The translations under genes were made by a program, and so were the position numbers. Positions 1-8,831 of a DNA stretch of 48,400 bases are shown one piece after another (position 1 is the first letter of the stretch; each line of letters begins with the position of its first letter). Source of the DNA: Ignavibacteria bacterium (GTDB taxonomy: Bacteria > Bacteroidota > Ignavibacteria > Tepidaquicellales > Tepidaquicellaceae); contig JADHVP010000010.1 of the NCBI GenBank assembly GCA_016783945.1, positions 1 through 48,400 of the forward strand, written 5' to 3'. The notes under the pieces were generated by a model, which saw only the letters and a list, made by a program, of their open reading frames with translations, did no database searches and was not told the DNA's origin.

Positions 1-236
1 AAGTACCAAGAATCCATAATCTCATCAATTTAAAAGGAAAAATTGAAAAGTATATTAAATTGGATATTGAACAGGAAATATTTGACCAGATAAATGAACT
101 TTACACAGATTCCCGATATCCGACAGATTTGGGATTACTTCCTGGGGGTAAACCATCAAAAGAAATTGCCACTAAATTTTTCAATACAGCTACTGAAATT
201 TATGAAGAAATTAAAGATTATTTAGTAAGCAAATAA
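1..236 (+). CDS. HEPN domain protein, C-terminal part
   Basis: An open frame runs in from the left edge (codons from position 3) to TAA at 234-236, giving the last 77 residues. It contains an H-N-L segment near the start, then an SRYP motif about 35 residues on, and a closing amphipathic helix (EIYEEIKDYL). This spacing is typical of the second half of the HEPN fold (PF05168). HEPN proteins are often toxins or RNases paired with a nucleotidyltransferase (MNT) antitoxin, or accessory nucleic-acid-binding proteins. The partner, if any, would lie left of the window, so the role cannot be settled. The stop is 14 nt before yjbQ, so the two may be cotranscribed. The family call is from motif pattern only. 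Confidence 0.6.
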   Translation, partial: VPRIHNLINLKGKIEKYIKLDIEQEIFDQINELYTDSRYPTDLGLLPGGKPSKEIATKFFNTATEIYEEIKDYLVSK

Positions 237-250
237 TCTTAATTTTATTT

Positions 251-679
251 ATGAGCTGGTTCCAAAAAGAAATAAAACTTGTTTCAAAACCCAGAGGTTT
301 TCATCTTGTTACAAACGAGGTCTTTAAGCATATTCCCGAAATTAAAAACTATTCTGTTGGTATCGCACACATTTTCATTAAACATACCTCTGCATCGCTA
401 TCAATAAATGAGAATGCTGACCCAACTGTCAGGGCTGATATGGAAACTCATTTTAATGCAATGGTACCGGAAGAAGCTGGTTATTATCAACACACATTTG
501 AAGGGCTTGACGATATGACATCTCATATAAAGACATCTATAATCGGGAGCAGTATTACAATTCCAATTAAGGACGGTTCATTTAATCTTGGCACATGGCA
601 GGGGATTTATTTATGTGAACACAGAAATCACGGCGGCAGAAGAAGAATTGTCGTAACTATTTCGGGTGAGTTGAAATAA
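251..679 (+). CDS. yjbQ: YjbQ / UPF0047 family protein (secondary thiamine-phosphate synthase type)
   Basis: The 142-residue protein is the normal length for the UPF0047/YjbQ family. The family signature is clear: HTSASLSINENADPTVRADM near residues 40-60, the central HTFEGLDDMTSHIK stretch, and the closing GTWQGIYLCEHRNHGGRRR. The conserved His residues form the presumed active site. E. coli YjbQ can weakly replace thiamine-phosphate synthase, hence the database name; the physiological reaction is not established. The protein is soluble and cytoplasmic. No convincing Shine-Dalgarno sequence precedes the ATG. It follows the HEPN gene closely and converges on the CDF transporter gene. Confidence 0.9.
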   Translation: MSWFQKEIKLVSKPRGFHLVTNEVFKHIPEIKNYSVGIAHIFIKHTSASLSINENADPTVRADMETHFNAMVPEEAGYYQHTFEGLDDMTSHIKTSIIGSSITIPIKDGSFNLGTWQGIYLCEHRNHGGRRRIVVTISGELK

Positions 680-719
680 TTTATCCCCCTGTCATTTAAA
701 GTTCAATGTTTAATATAAG

Positions 720-1637
720 TTAGCAGCAGTGGTCTTCACACACGTCAGATTCATTCTCAATTTCTAAAGTTGAGTGTATGTCACCAAACATCTTTACTCC
801 CTTTCTTATTTTTATCTTTAACAATTTTTTTGATGCAGTATCAAGATCATCCTGTACTAAAACATGAGCAGTTAATATGTGTTGAGTCCCTTCGAGCGAC
901 CAGACATGAAAATCCTCAACAGCTTTGACTTCTTCGAATTTATTAATAAAGTTTAAGATGTCAACAGCTTCTATTGATTCGGGTGACTTCTGCATGAATA
1001 GTTGATATGCGGACCGAATGTTTTTGAAAACATTGTACAGGATGTAGAGAGTAATAATGATTGATAGGATTGGGTCGATTATAGGTAGATCCAGAAAATA
1101 AATCAGAATAGCTCCTATAAATATTGAAGCCCAGCCCAAAACATCTTCGAGAATATGCAAGGCTAACACTTTTGAGTTCAGTCCTTTATTTCTTTTCAGC
1201 TTTAGCATTGCCCATCCGTTCGCGGCAACCCCAACAACAGCTATAAGAATCATTATTTCTGCATGTGGAGGTTCTGGATTAAATAGTCTTGGTATGGCAT
1301 TGTATAAAATAATTGCAGACCCAATTAGAAGTATAATTGAGTTTATAAATGCGCTTAGCAGTGGCAGCCTGTTTAAGCCGTATGTATAATTTTGATCTAC
1401 ATCTTTCTTTTTCGCAAATTTCTCACTGAACAAGGAGAAAGAGAGAGCGATAGTATCTCCGAGATCGTGAACTGCGTCGGATATAATGGCAACACTGTTT
1501 GATAATATGCCACCCGCTAATTCAATAAAAGTAAATATTAAGTTAATAAAGAGAGCACTCTTTATGTTTTTTATGTTTTGCTCTCCGTTGTTATGTCCTT
1601 TGTGTAAGTGATTCAATATTAAAAATGTTTTAAGCAA
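720..1637 (-). CDS. Cation diffusion facilitator (CDF) family metal exporter
   Basis: The 305-residue inner-membrane protein has six predicted membrane spans and a cytoplasmic C-terminal domain, as in CzcD/ZitB-type CDF exporters. The two halves of the transport site are visible: HDLGD in the second span (DAVHDLGDT) and HILED in the fifth (LALHILEDVLGW). This His/Asp pattern is typical of Zn2+/H+ antiporters, though the metal is not proven. The tail ends in a metal-binding-looking C-E-D-H-C-C. It is the last gene of a leftward cluster, 15 nt after the NicO-like transporter, which suggests coordinated metal handling with the upstream zinc peptidases. The first residues are not certain; a start a few codons downstream is possible. 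Confidence 0.9.
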   Translation of the reverse strand: MLKTFLILNHLHKGHNNGEQNIKNIKSALFINLIFTFIELAGGILSNSVAIISDAVHDLGDTIALSFSLFSEKFAKKKDVDQNYTYGLNRLPLLSAFINSIILLIGSAIILYNAIPRLFNPEPPHAEIMILIAVVGVAANGWAMLKLKRNKGLNSKVLALHILEDVLGWASIFIGAILIYFLDLPIIDPILSIIITLYILYNVFKNIRSAYQLFMQKSPESIEAVDILNFINKFEEVKAVEDFHVWSLEGTQHILTAHVLVQDDLDTASKKLLKIKIRKGVKMFGDIHSTLEIENESDVCEDHCC

Positions 1638-1652
1638 AAAACGAAAACAAAC

Positions 1653-2291
1653 TCACAGCTTTACAAAATAAGTAAAAATTCCAAGCACAATTAAAACAAC
1701 ACCGGCTATTGCTTTTTCATTGTGTTCAAAGAAATGCAACTTAATATTTAACTTATCAATTCCCTTTCTGCTTAGGTCGACTAATATTATCATAATAAAT
1801 ACAGTAACAAAAAGATAAATGATCGAAAGTGTTACTATTCCCATCCAACCTAAAGCACCAGCTGTAAAATAGTAGGCTTCTATTTCAAGGCATGGGGAAA
1901 AGAACATCGCTATTCCCATTGTTGATATAATAGCGAACTTTGATCTTTTAGAACCTTCCGTAATTACTTTCGAATTGATAGTTTTGTGATGATGATGACT
2001 TTTATTTAGAATAACGAAAATGATTCCCAGGATAATGAGTATTAGGGGAGCAGCAATATTAGTAATGAAACTTAAAGTTTCGCTTAGCTTATATCCGATT
2101 AAACCTATTACAATACCAATCATTATAGAGCTGATCGTATGTGCTGCCCCAATTATAAAAGTGAATTCGATTGCTTCTCTTCTAGACCATTTTTCAGATT
2201 TACTAATTGCTACAATCGGTATCCAGTGGTTTGGAATAAGTGCATGGATTGTACTAAGTGCTAATCCCCCGATAATTAATTGTATCATCAA
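1653..2291 (-). CDS. NicO/RcnA-like metal transporter, small integral membrane protein
   Basis: The 212-residue protein has about six hydrophobic spans. Span 1 carries HALIPNHW (residues 16-23), matching the HxxxPDH-type metal motif of the NicO (RcnA/HoxN-related) superfamily with N in place of D. A loop after the third span holds four consecutive His residues (about 99-102), and span 2 has GAAHT. These point to a divalent-metal transporter, probably nickel, cobalt or a similar ion, but sulfite-exporter-like relatives cannot be excluded. It starts 6 nt after the inactive M16 subunit gene and is followed 15 nt on by the CDF gene, so all four genes are probably one transcript. Confidence 0.65.
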   Translation of the reverse strand: MMIQLIIGGLALSTIHALIPNHWIPIVAISKSEKWSRREAIEFTFIIGAAHTISSIMIGIVIGLIGYKLSETLSFITNIAAPLILIILGIIFVILNKSHHHHKTINSKVITEGSKRSKFAIISTMGIAMFFSPCLEIEAYYFTAGALGWMGIVTLSIIYLFVTVFIMIILVDLSRKGIDKLNIKLHFFEHNEKAIAGVVLIVLGIFTYFVKL

Positions 2292-2297
2292 AAACGT

Positions 2298-3845
2298 CTA
2301 TTTTGAAAATGTATCTTCGCTGTTTATTATAGATACTGATTTTATATTTATTTTATAATTTACAATAATGTCATCCTCATTTAAAACCTCTAAAGGCAAA
2401 CCCTCTTTAACCAGGTTTGAATAACTCACGGGTGATGTTAAATTACCTTCTATGCTTTTAGCAAGTTCTTCAACCTCGCTTTCATCAGTAATGATTGTGA
2501 TGTATATGTTATCTACCTGCCAGTACTTCTTGATGGCATTATTTACGTCCTCGAGTGTCTGGTTTGCCAGTAAAACATACAATTCATTTATAAAATCTTT
2601 TCTTCCGTAAAACCTCGAATCCATTAAATAACCGAGACGCTCTTCGGGTTCCTGAACATAAAGTTTAATATAACTTCTTAAGAATTCTCTTGTATCCTCA
2701 AAATCTTTTTGTGATAAACCATCCTTTATTAACTTTTCTACTTCTCTTAACGCCATTCTTATTGAAAAGTGAGCATGCCCGGTCTTTATATCGGAGAGTT
2801 CAGGATATTGAAGTTTTAACTGTTTTGCAATTTGTACTGGTCTTATCCATATTGAAAAATAGTTTAAAGACCGTGGGAATCCAGAAGGTGGCTGTGAATT
2901 ATAACCGCCCCCATCGAACCATTCAATGTAAGAATAATCTCCATAGTTCATTGATCTTGTGGTGCGGAGTTTATTGTACAGGACACCATAAGACTTTCTG
3001 TGTTCACCAAGATATGAGTTAGCGATCATTAGAGCGGCAAAGTCGTCATTTGCACGGGTTATATCAATTGGAAAACCCATGAATATTGCAGAGCCGAATG
3101 CATTATTTTTGGATACAATCTCTACATTAATACCATCCGGTACATTTGGTTCTTTTATATCAGGTAAAGCAGGGATTGTGTTGGGGAAATCTTGCATATC
3201 ATCTTTTAATCTTTCGGGAAAATCATCAGGAAAATTACCTGCAATACCGATTAAAAGATTATTACGGGTGAAACTGTTTTCATAATGGGATTTAACATCA
3301 TCTAATGAAACCGATTTTAAACTCTCGGATTTCCCCTGAACCATGTGCTGGTATCGTGTTCCCCTGAATAAGAAATCTTCAAGAGCCTTTTTGCTGTATT
3401 CTTCATCCGATGATGATCGTATTATCTGGTCAATGTAATTTTGCTGATTGAGCTTAACTCTTCTATAATCTTTTTCTGCAAAAGATGGCTGCATAATCAA
3501 TTCCTTTAAAATCGGATAGAAATCTTCCAGAAAATCTTTGTGTACATTAAATGTAAAAACTGTTACTTCTTTATCAACAGATGTGCGAAAGTCTGCAGCC
3601 ATTGGGTATACAATCTCCTGGATTTGATTGTATGACCGGTTTTCTGTTCCCCCTGATGTTATTAAGTTTGCTGTTAGATAAGTTAAACCTTCCTTTCCTT
3701 TTGGATCGGATACGGAACCATTCTTAAACATTAATTTGATTGTAATCTTATCGGTCTCTGGTAATTTTAGTTCAATTAATTCCTGACAGAATGTTTTTGG
3801 AATGAATAACAGTATAAAAGCAAAGTAGATTATTATTTTGTGCAT
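2298..3845 (-). CDS. M16 family peptidase subunit without the zinc motif (non-catalytic partner)
   Basis: The 515-residue exported protein has a signal peptide (about residues 1-21). The M16 fold is recognisable: a Gly-rich segment where the zinc motif should be (residues 53-67), the middle SYLGEH and YGVLYNKLR segments, and a second half ending in an Ig-like M16_C region. The canonical HxxEH is replaced: Y56, A59 and N60 stand where His, Glu and His are expected. It retains the Arg/Tyr-rich segment (RTTRSMNYGDYSY) that non-catalytic M16B subunits use to close the active site. The gene lies 44 nt downstream of the catalytic M16 gene, so the two probably form the usual periplasmic heterodimer. 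Confidence 0.85.
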   Translation of the reverse strand: MHKIIIYFAFILLFIPKTFCQELIELKLPETDKITIKLMFKNGSVSDPKGKEGLTYLTANLITSGGTENRSYNQIQEIVYPMAADFRTSVDKEVTVFTFNVHKDFLEDFYPILKELIMQPSFAEKDYRRVKLNQQNYIDQIIRSSSDEEYSKKALEDFLFRGTRYQHMVQGKSESLKSVSLDDVKSHYENSFTRNNLLIGIAGNFPDDFPERLKDDMQDFPNTIPALPDIKEPNVPDGINVEIVSKNNAFGSAIFMGFPIDITRANDDFAALMIANSYLGEHRKSYGVLYNKLRTTRSMNYGDYSYIEWFDGGGYNSQPPSGFPRSLNYFSIWIRPVQIAKQLKLQYPELSDIKTGHAHFSIRMALREVEKLIKDGLSQKDFEDTREFLRSYIKLYVQEPEERLGYLMDSRFYGRKDFINELYVLLANQTLEDVNNAIKKYWQVDNIYITIITDESEVEELAKSIEGNLTSPVSYSNLVKEGLPLEVLNEDDIIVNYKINIKSVSIINSEDTFSK

Positions 3846-3889
3846 TTCTGATTTTTTAATTTTTCTCCTGAGGTTTTCAAAGAGTTGGG

Positions 3890-5242
3890 TTATTTTAATA
3901 ATTCACTTTCTTCTGAAGATATTGTTGCAATTGTCAATCCGTTATCCATAAAATATTTATTTGCAATATTCACGATGTCATCGCTGTTTATATTATCATA
4001 TAAAGCATAGAGTCTATTTAAAGATTCAGGATCTCCTGTAAGCGAGACATAGTGCGCAAGTGAACCTGCTACAGTTCCGGGATTGTCGATTCTCATTGCA
4101 AATCTATATTTTATGTTTGAAACTGCCTCCTTGATGAGTTTATCATCTAAGGATTTTGATTTAATTTTATCAATCGTCTTCATAATTTCATCTTTAACGT
4201 ATTGAAGGTCTTCCCTGTTTACAACCGTTGCATTAATTTCAATTAAATCAGGATCACGGCTTGTTGGGATGTAACAATACAAACGTCGTAATTTATTCTC
4301 TTCCACAACCAATTTTCTATAGATCTCTGACCTTTTTGAAAACAGAATGCTCGCAATAACTTTTAGAGTTGGTACATCTATCTCACTATCGCTAAAAGCA
4401 GGACCTTTAAAATTAAGGGATAGGTAAGGAGGTATTGAAGCATTTTGTAAATGAATACATCTTTTTTCCGTTTGATAAGGCTCAACTGGAATGTCGGAAG
4501 TATAATCTCCCCGTTCCCACTCTCCAAAATATTTTTCCGCAAGTGAGTTTACTTCTTTTGGAGCAACGTCCCCTACTACTATTATAGTACAATATTCCGG
4601 TTTATAAAAACGCTTAAAGAATTTAAGAGAGTAATCATATTGATTAGGCATATTCACAACATCTTCAAAGAAGCCCATTGTTGTATGTCTGTATGTATGA
4701 TCAGTGAAAGCAGTCATTTTAATTTTTTCTTCCAACTGCCCATAGGGGTCCGAAATATTTTTAGTGTACTCACCTTTTACTGCCCCTGCTTCCGTTTTAA
4801 AATCGTGTATGGAATAATTCAAGTTTTGGAATCTATCGGATTCTATTTCGAACATTAATTCTAATTTATCAGCATTTCCCACAATGTGATAGACGGTTTT
4901 ATCATTCGAGGTATACGCATTGGAGGTTGCTCCTATCAATTTCAATAATTCATCATATTTTTCTTTTGAATATTTGTCCGTACCCCTGAACATCATATGT
5001 TCAAAGAAGTGTGCAAATCCCGTAACACCTTCTTCAATCTCATTTCTCGATCCCACCCTTACGACTAAGTAGAACGCTGCAATATCCGTGCTTTCGAAGG
5101 GTACAGTAACCACGTTAAGCCCATTTGGCATTTTGTGTTGATAGATAGGATTAGGTAGAATGTCATCGTTGGGATGACAAAGAGTTGTTATGTTTAAAAT
5201 AGAGACTATAACAAGTAGTGCAGTAATAAATGAATGTTTCAT
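3890..5242 (-). CDS. M16 family zinc peptidase (catalytic subunit)
   Basis: The 450-residue protein starts with a signal peptide (about residues 1-22) and has the complete inverted zinc motif HFFEH at residues 78-82 within GFAHFFEHMMFRGT, followed by a helix with acidic residues (EAGAVKGEY) that supplies the third ligand. Length and two-domain layout (M16 plus M16_C) match processing-peptidase/PqqL-like M16B enzymes that degrade peptides in the periplasm. It is the first gene of a leftward cluster: inactive M16 partner, NicO-like transporter, CDF exporter. The 184 bp to the divergent M13 peptidase gene should hold both promoters, but I could not assign boxes with confidence. Confidence 0.93.
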   Translation of the reverse strand: MKHSFITALLVIVSILNITTLCHPNDDILPNPIYQHKMPNGLNVVTVPFESTDIAAFYLVVRVGSRNEIEEGVTGFAHFFEHMMFRGTDKYSKEKYDELLKLIGATSNAYTSNDKTVYHIVGNADKLELMFEIESDRFQNLNYSIHDFKTEAGAVKGEYTKNISDPYGQLEEKIKMTAFTDHTYRHTTMGFFEDVVNMPNQYDYSLKFFKRFYKPEYCTIIVVGDVAPKEVNSLAEKYFGEWERGDYTSDIPVEPYQTEKRCIHLQNASIPPYLSLNFKGPAFSDSEIDVPTLKVIASILFSKRSEIYRKLVVEENKLRRLYCYIPTSRDPDLIEINATVVNREDLQYVKDEIMKTIDKIKSKSLDDKLIKEAVSNIKYRFAMRIDNPGTVAGSLAHYVSLTGDPESLNRLYALYDNINSDDIVNIANKYFMDNGLTIATISSEESELLK

Positions 5243-5426
5243 TTTTTAAAATAATTTCTTGTTAGTTTTTGAACCTTTGTAATAATAAAACAAAATAACG
5301 ATTAATTTTTTCTTTAGAAATTCAAGTTCTTTATGATTAAATTAATAATGTTGAATGTATAACTAATTGCAAAACAGAACGTAAATATGTATTAAATATT
5401 TAATCCAAACTTTTCCTCAAAATATA

Positions 5427-7496
5427 ATGAATAAATCAATTTTAAAAATTTTCACTTTTATTTTCGCTATAATAATTTTCCTGCCGTTTGGAAATTTGAT
5501 AGCCCAAAGTGAAAACTATCCTGATATTAAAAGTGGTATTAATCTTGAAAACCTTGACCCGACTGTTGATCCGAATGGAGACTTCTATCAATATTCAAAC
5601 GGGACATGGTTAAAAAACAATCCCGTTCCTCCCGAGTACAGCAGGTACGGGAGTTGGGAGCAGGTCATAGAAGGAAATAATAAAGTGCTTAAAGCTATTC
5701 TTGAAAATGCCGCGTATGAAATTGAACCTTCAAAAGGCAGCAAGTTTCAAAAGATTGGTGATTTATATTTTACAGCAATGGACACTGTAAAAATTGAAGA
5801 AGACGGCATGAAACCTTTAAAAGAAGATTTGGAAAGAATCAATAAAATTGAAACGATTGAGGATTTTCAAGAAGTCCTGGCTTACCTCAGAAATTATTGG
5901 ATAAGTCCGCTTTTCTCATTTTGGGCTGGACAGGATTCTAAAAACAGCGAAAACGTTATCCCTCAATTATATCAAGGAGGGTTAGGCTTACCAGACCGTG
6001 ATTATTATTTAAAAACAGATGAGAAGTCTAATAAACTGCGAGAGCAATACGTCGAACATATTGCAAAGATGTTTGAATTAATGGGTTACGAAAAAACAAA
6101 TGCCGAAAAGTCCGCAGAAAAAATCATAAAAATTGAAACGAGATTAGCAGAAGCTTCTATGACCCGCGTAGAGAGAAGAGACCCAGATGCCACATACCAC
6201 CTTATGACATTAAAAGAGCTTAGCGAACTTACACCAGACTTTTCATGGAAGACTATCTTCGATGGAGTAGGTTTAACTGAAGATTATTATTTTGAGAACG
6301 GTATCAATGTTGGGCAGCCGGATTTCTTTAAAGAAATAAACGTGCTGATGACGGATACAGAAGTGTCTGATTTAAAAGATTATCTCAAATGGAATATGGT
6401 AAGAAGGAATGCATATTTGTTAAGCTCCGAATTTGAAAATGAAGATTTTAGATTTTATAATAAAGTTCTTAGAGGGACCGAAAAGATGCAGCCCAGGTGG
6501 AAGAGGAGTTTGCGACTTATAAACAGAACAATAGGTCAATTGCTGGGTCAATTTTTTGTTAAAGAAAGATTCAAACCGGAAGCGAAAGAAAATGCATTGG
6601 AAATGGTAGATAATATTTTAGAGACTTTTAGAGAAAGAATAATGAAGCTCGATTGGATGGGAGATGAAACGAAAGTCGAAGCCCTTAAAAAATTGGATAA
6701 ATTCACTGTGAAGATCGGGTACCCGGACGAATGGATAGATTATTCTTCTCTCGATATTGATAGAGGTTCATTTTTCGAAAATGTTAAGAGAGCAAGGAAC
6801 TTTAGTTTTAAGAGAGTTATGGATAGAATCGGCAAGCCCGTTAACAGGAAAGAGTGGTTTATGAATCCTCAAACAGTGAATGCTTACTACAGCAGTTCTA
6901 AAAACGAAATCGTATTTCCTGCTGGTATTCTACAACCGCCCTTCTTTAATGCAGAGGTTGATGATGCTTTGAACTACGGCGGTATCGGAACAGTAATAGG
7001 TCACGAAATAACACATGGTTTCGATGACCAGGGAAGGAAGTTCGATGCAGAAGGTAATAGAAAAGACTGGTGGACAAAAGAAGATGAAGAGAGATTTAAA
7101 GTAAGAGCTGATAAATTAGTTGAACAGTATAATAACTATATCGCTGTTGACAGCCTGACAGTGAGTGGTGAATTAACGTTAGGGGAAAATATTGCTGATT
7201 TAGGAGGATTGACAGTTTCTTTTGCAGCTTTTAAAAAGACCCTTGAAGGCAAGCCCGAAGAACTAATAGATACCTTTACACCTGAGCAAAGGTTCTTCCT
7301 ATCGTTTTCACAGATATGGAAAAGCAACATCAGACCGGAAGAGTTGAAGCTTCGGCTTATTACAGACCCTCATTCCCCAGCAGTATTTCGAGTCATCGGT
7401 CCCCTTTCTAATATGATAGAATTTAAGGAAGCGTTTGATGGTAAAGATGGAGACCCGATGATAAGAAACGAAGAGGAGAGAGTAGTAATTTGGTAA
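5427..7496 (+). CDS. M13 family metallopeptidase (neprilysin/PepO-like), exported
   Basis: The 689-residue protein has an N-terminal signal peptide (about residues 1-26, ending LIAQ), the Peptidase_M13_N domain (about 40-430) and the catalytic C-terminal domain. Diagnostic motifs are present: NAYY with the following FPAGILQPPFF, the zinc motif HEITH (His526) followed by GFDDQGR, and GENIADLGG supplying the third ligand. The usual C-terminal CxxW ends here in VVIW, without the Cys. These enzymes cleave short peptides in the periplasm or at the cell surface. It is transcribed divergently from the M16 operon, making this a small peptidase cluster. Start ATG at 5427 is the only one that keeps the signal peptide. 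Confidence 0.95.
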   Translation: MNKSILKIFTFIFAIIIFLPFGNLIAQSENYPDIKSGINLENLDPTVDPNGDFYQYSNGTWLKNNPVPPEYSRYGSWEQVIEGNNKVLKAILENAAYEIEPSKGSKFQKIGDLYFTAMDTVKIEEDGMKPLKEDLERINKIETIEDFQEVLAYLRNYWISPLFSFWAGQDSKNSENVIPQLYQGGLGLPDRDYYLKTDEKSNKLREQYVEHIAKMFELMGYEKTNAEKSAEKIIKIETRLAEASMTRVERRDPDATYHLMTLKELSELTPDFSWKTIFDGVGLTEDYYFENGINVGQPDFFKEINVLMTDTEVSDLKDYLKWNMVRRNAYLLSSEFENEDFRFYNKVLRGTEKMQPRWKRSLRLINRTIGQLLGQFFVKERFKPEAKENALEMVDNILETFRERIMKLDWMGDETKVEALKKLDKFTVKIGYPDEWIDYSSLDIDRGSFFENVKRARNFSFKRVMDRIGKPVNRKEWFMNPQTVNAYYSSSKNEIVFPAGILQPPFFNAEVDDALNYGGIGTVIGHEITHGFDDQGRKFDAEGNRKDWWTKEDEERFKVRADKLVEQYNNYIAVDSLTVSGELTLGENIADLGGLTVSFAAFKKTLEGKPEELIDTFTPEQRFFLSFSQIWKSNIRPEELKLRLITDPHSPAVFRVIGPLSNMIEFKEAFDGKDGDPMIRNEEERVVIW

Positions 7497-7574
7497 AAGC
7501 CTATAAATAAGTCGTAGGGTGTTTATTCACAAAGGAAGAATTCGTAACTTGCATTTATACTTAATATAGAAGAA

Positions 7575-8183
7575 TTATTTCTTCCATATCTTAATAAGCC
7601 TTAAAAATTCTTTTTGAATAGACTGCGTTTTATCCTGTATGTACCACAGTTGATTGTTCTTAGACCTTTCTTCAGGGGAAACGTTTGGGTCAGCTTTATC
7701 TTTTAGAAATCTTTCTTGAACTTCTTCCGGGCGTGGTCCCCACGTTCCAAGTTCTTCAAGTGTGCCCGAGTCTAAGCAAATAAGTTTTGGAATTGACCTG
7801 CCGCCGTTAGTTAAATATTCATCCATTACTTCGAGATTCTCATCTCTTAATATTAATTTCAAATCGATATTTTGACTCAGGTCTGCTATCTTAGCAATAA
7901 CAGGAAGATTTTGAGCGACATCTCCACACCAAGCTTCTGCAAGAATAACCCATATCATTTTTTTTTCAAGGTCTGCAATTTCTCTCTTTAAGTCTTCATT
8001 TATATCAGTTGTTTTATCCAGCCGGTTCATTCTCTGAACGTTAACCTTTGTATATTCGATCAAACTTTCAGAATGGTTGTTACTGGTCGTTTTACCTTCT
8101 TTAAGCAAATCATTAATTAGCTTTCGATACTGTGGGTATGTATATCCACCGTCTATTATTTCTTTTGTTATAATGTTATTCAT
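7575..8183 (-). CDS. Thioredoxin-like family protein (Thioredoxin_9 type) with a single active-site Cys
   Basis: The 202-residue cytoplasmic protein has a helical N-terminal part (about 1-75) and a thioredoxin-like domain. The active-site loop reads EAWCGDV at residues 84-89: Cys86 is present but the second Cys of CxxC is Val89. The strand, cis-Pro region (GRSIPKLI) and following GTWGPRPEE are characteristic of the AEAWCGD subfamily common in Bacteroidota. Loss of the second Cys argues against simple disulfide reduction; a thiol-transfer, bacillithiol-like or peroxidatic role is possible. The gene is monocistronic, converging on the M13 gene. Confidence 0.8.
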   Translation of the reverse strand: MNNIITKEIIDGGYTYPQYRKLINDLLKEGKTTSNNHSESLIEYTKVNVQRMNRLDKTTDINEDLKREIADLEKKMIWVILAEAWCGDVAQNLPVIAKIADLSQNIDLKLILRDENLEVMDEYLTNGGRSIPKLICLDSGTLEELGTWGPRPEEVQERFLKDKADPNVSPEERSKNNQLWYIQDKTQSIQKEFLRLIKIWKK

Positions 8184-8338
8184 TTTTTATTAAAGTAGTT
8201 GAATATAAAAGAAATTGCAAATTAAGAAAAATTTTTAAAACTATATATTATTATTTTTATCACGTCTTTTCTCATTCGAGTTGTATTTATTATTCACCTA
8301 ATAATAATTAAATTGCTTACATTAAAACATAATCCATT

Positions 8339-8662
8339 ATGAAAAAACTAATTGTTTTCTTCGCGTTTTTTATTTTCTTCTTATGTGTCAAGACTTCATT
8401 TACACAGATTGTGTATGTAACTGATTGGAAAAGTGACGCTGATAAAGTTGTATATGTTACCAATTGGAAAAGTGATGCAGATATGGTAGTATACGTGACA
8501 GAGTGGAAGAGTGATGCAAAACCAGATAGCGGTATTTGGTACTTCACCGAATGGAAAAGTGATGCCGATTGGCAGGTGTATTTTACTTCCTGGAAGAGTG
8601 ATGCTGATCTTATAATTTATTTTACTGAATGGAAATCAGATGCCGGTTGGAAAAATAATTGA
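8339..8662 (+). CDS. Exported DUF6150-like repeat protein (7_1 septoil-knot family candidate)
   Basis: This 107-residue protein has a signal peptide (about 1-23, MKKLIVFF...SFTQ) and a mature part made of six near-identical units of about 13 residues, each with the core YVTxWKSDAD or YFTxWKSDAD (x is D, N, E, E, S, E in order). The third unit has a short insertion (KPDSG) and the last ends SDAGW. Alternating short strands and acidic turns of this kind match DUF6150/PF19647, a family that I recall is modelled, and in a Ureaplasma member solved, as a tight 7_1 torus knot. The repeats are diverged at silent positions, so they are kept by protein selection. Function unknown; a periplasmic location is inferred from the signal. 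Confidence 0.8.
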   Translation: MKKLIVFFAFFIFFLCVKTSFTQIVYVTDWKSDADKVVYVTNWKSDADMVVYVTEWKSDAKPDSGIWYFTEWKSDADWQVYFTSWKSDADLIIYFTEWKSDAGWKNN

Positions 8663-8831
8663 ATGTTATATTATTAATAAATATTTACAGTCTGAAAATA
8701 TGCTGATTTCTAATATAATTTTTCATAATTATTAGAATGTTGATTTCAATAGATTGTTTATTTATTTTTTCTATAAGTAGAAGAACCATTATTACAGCTT
8801 TGTTGAACGATTAAATAACTAATAAACTATT
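8663..8831. other. AT-rich intergenic region between DUF6150 gene and hybrid kinase
   Basis: This 169-bp stretch has no open frame of note and no strong hairpin followed by a T-run. It presumably carries the promoter of the kinase gene, but no box pair stood out. Confidence 0.4.

Noticed and set aside
2020-2358. Rightward hydrophobic frame opposite the NicO-like gene
   Set aside because: Antisense of a membrane protein; the minus-strand frame has metal motifs and operon spacing.
8317-8547. Leftward repeat-containing frame opposite the DUF6150 gene
   Set aside because: It is the antisense shadow of the WKSDA repeats; no ribosome site, and the composition follows from the repeated DNA.
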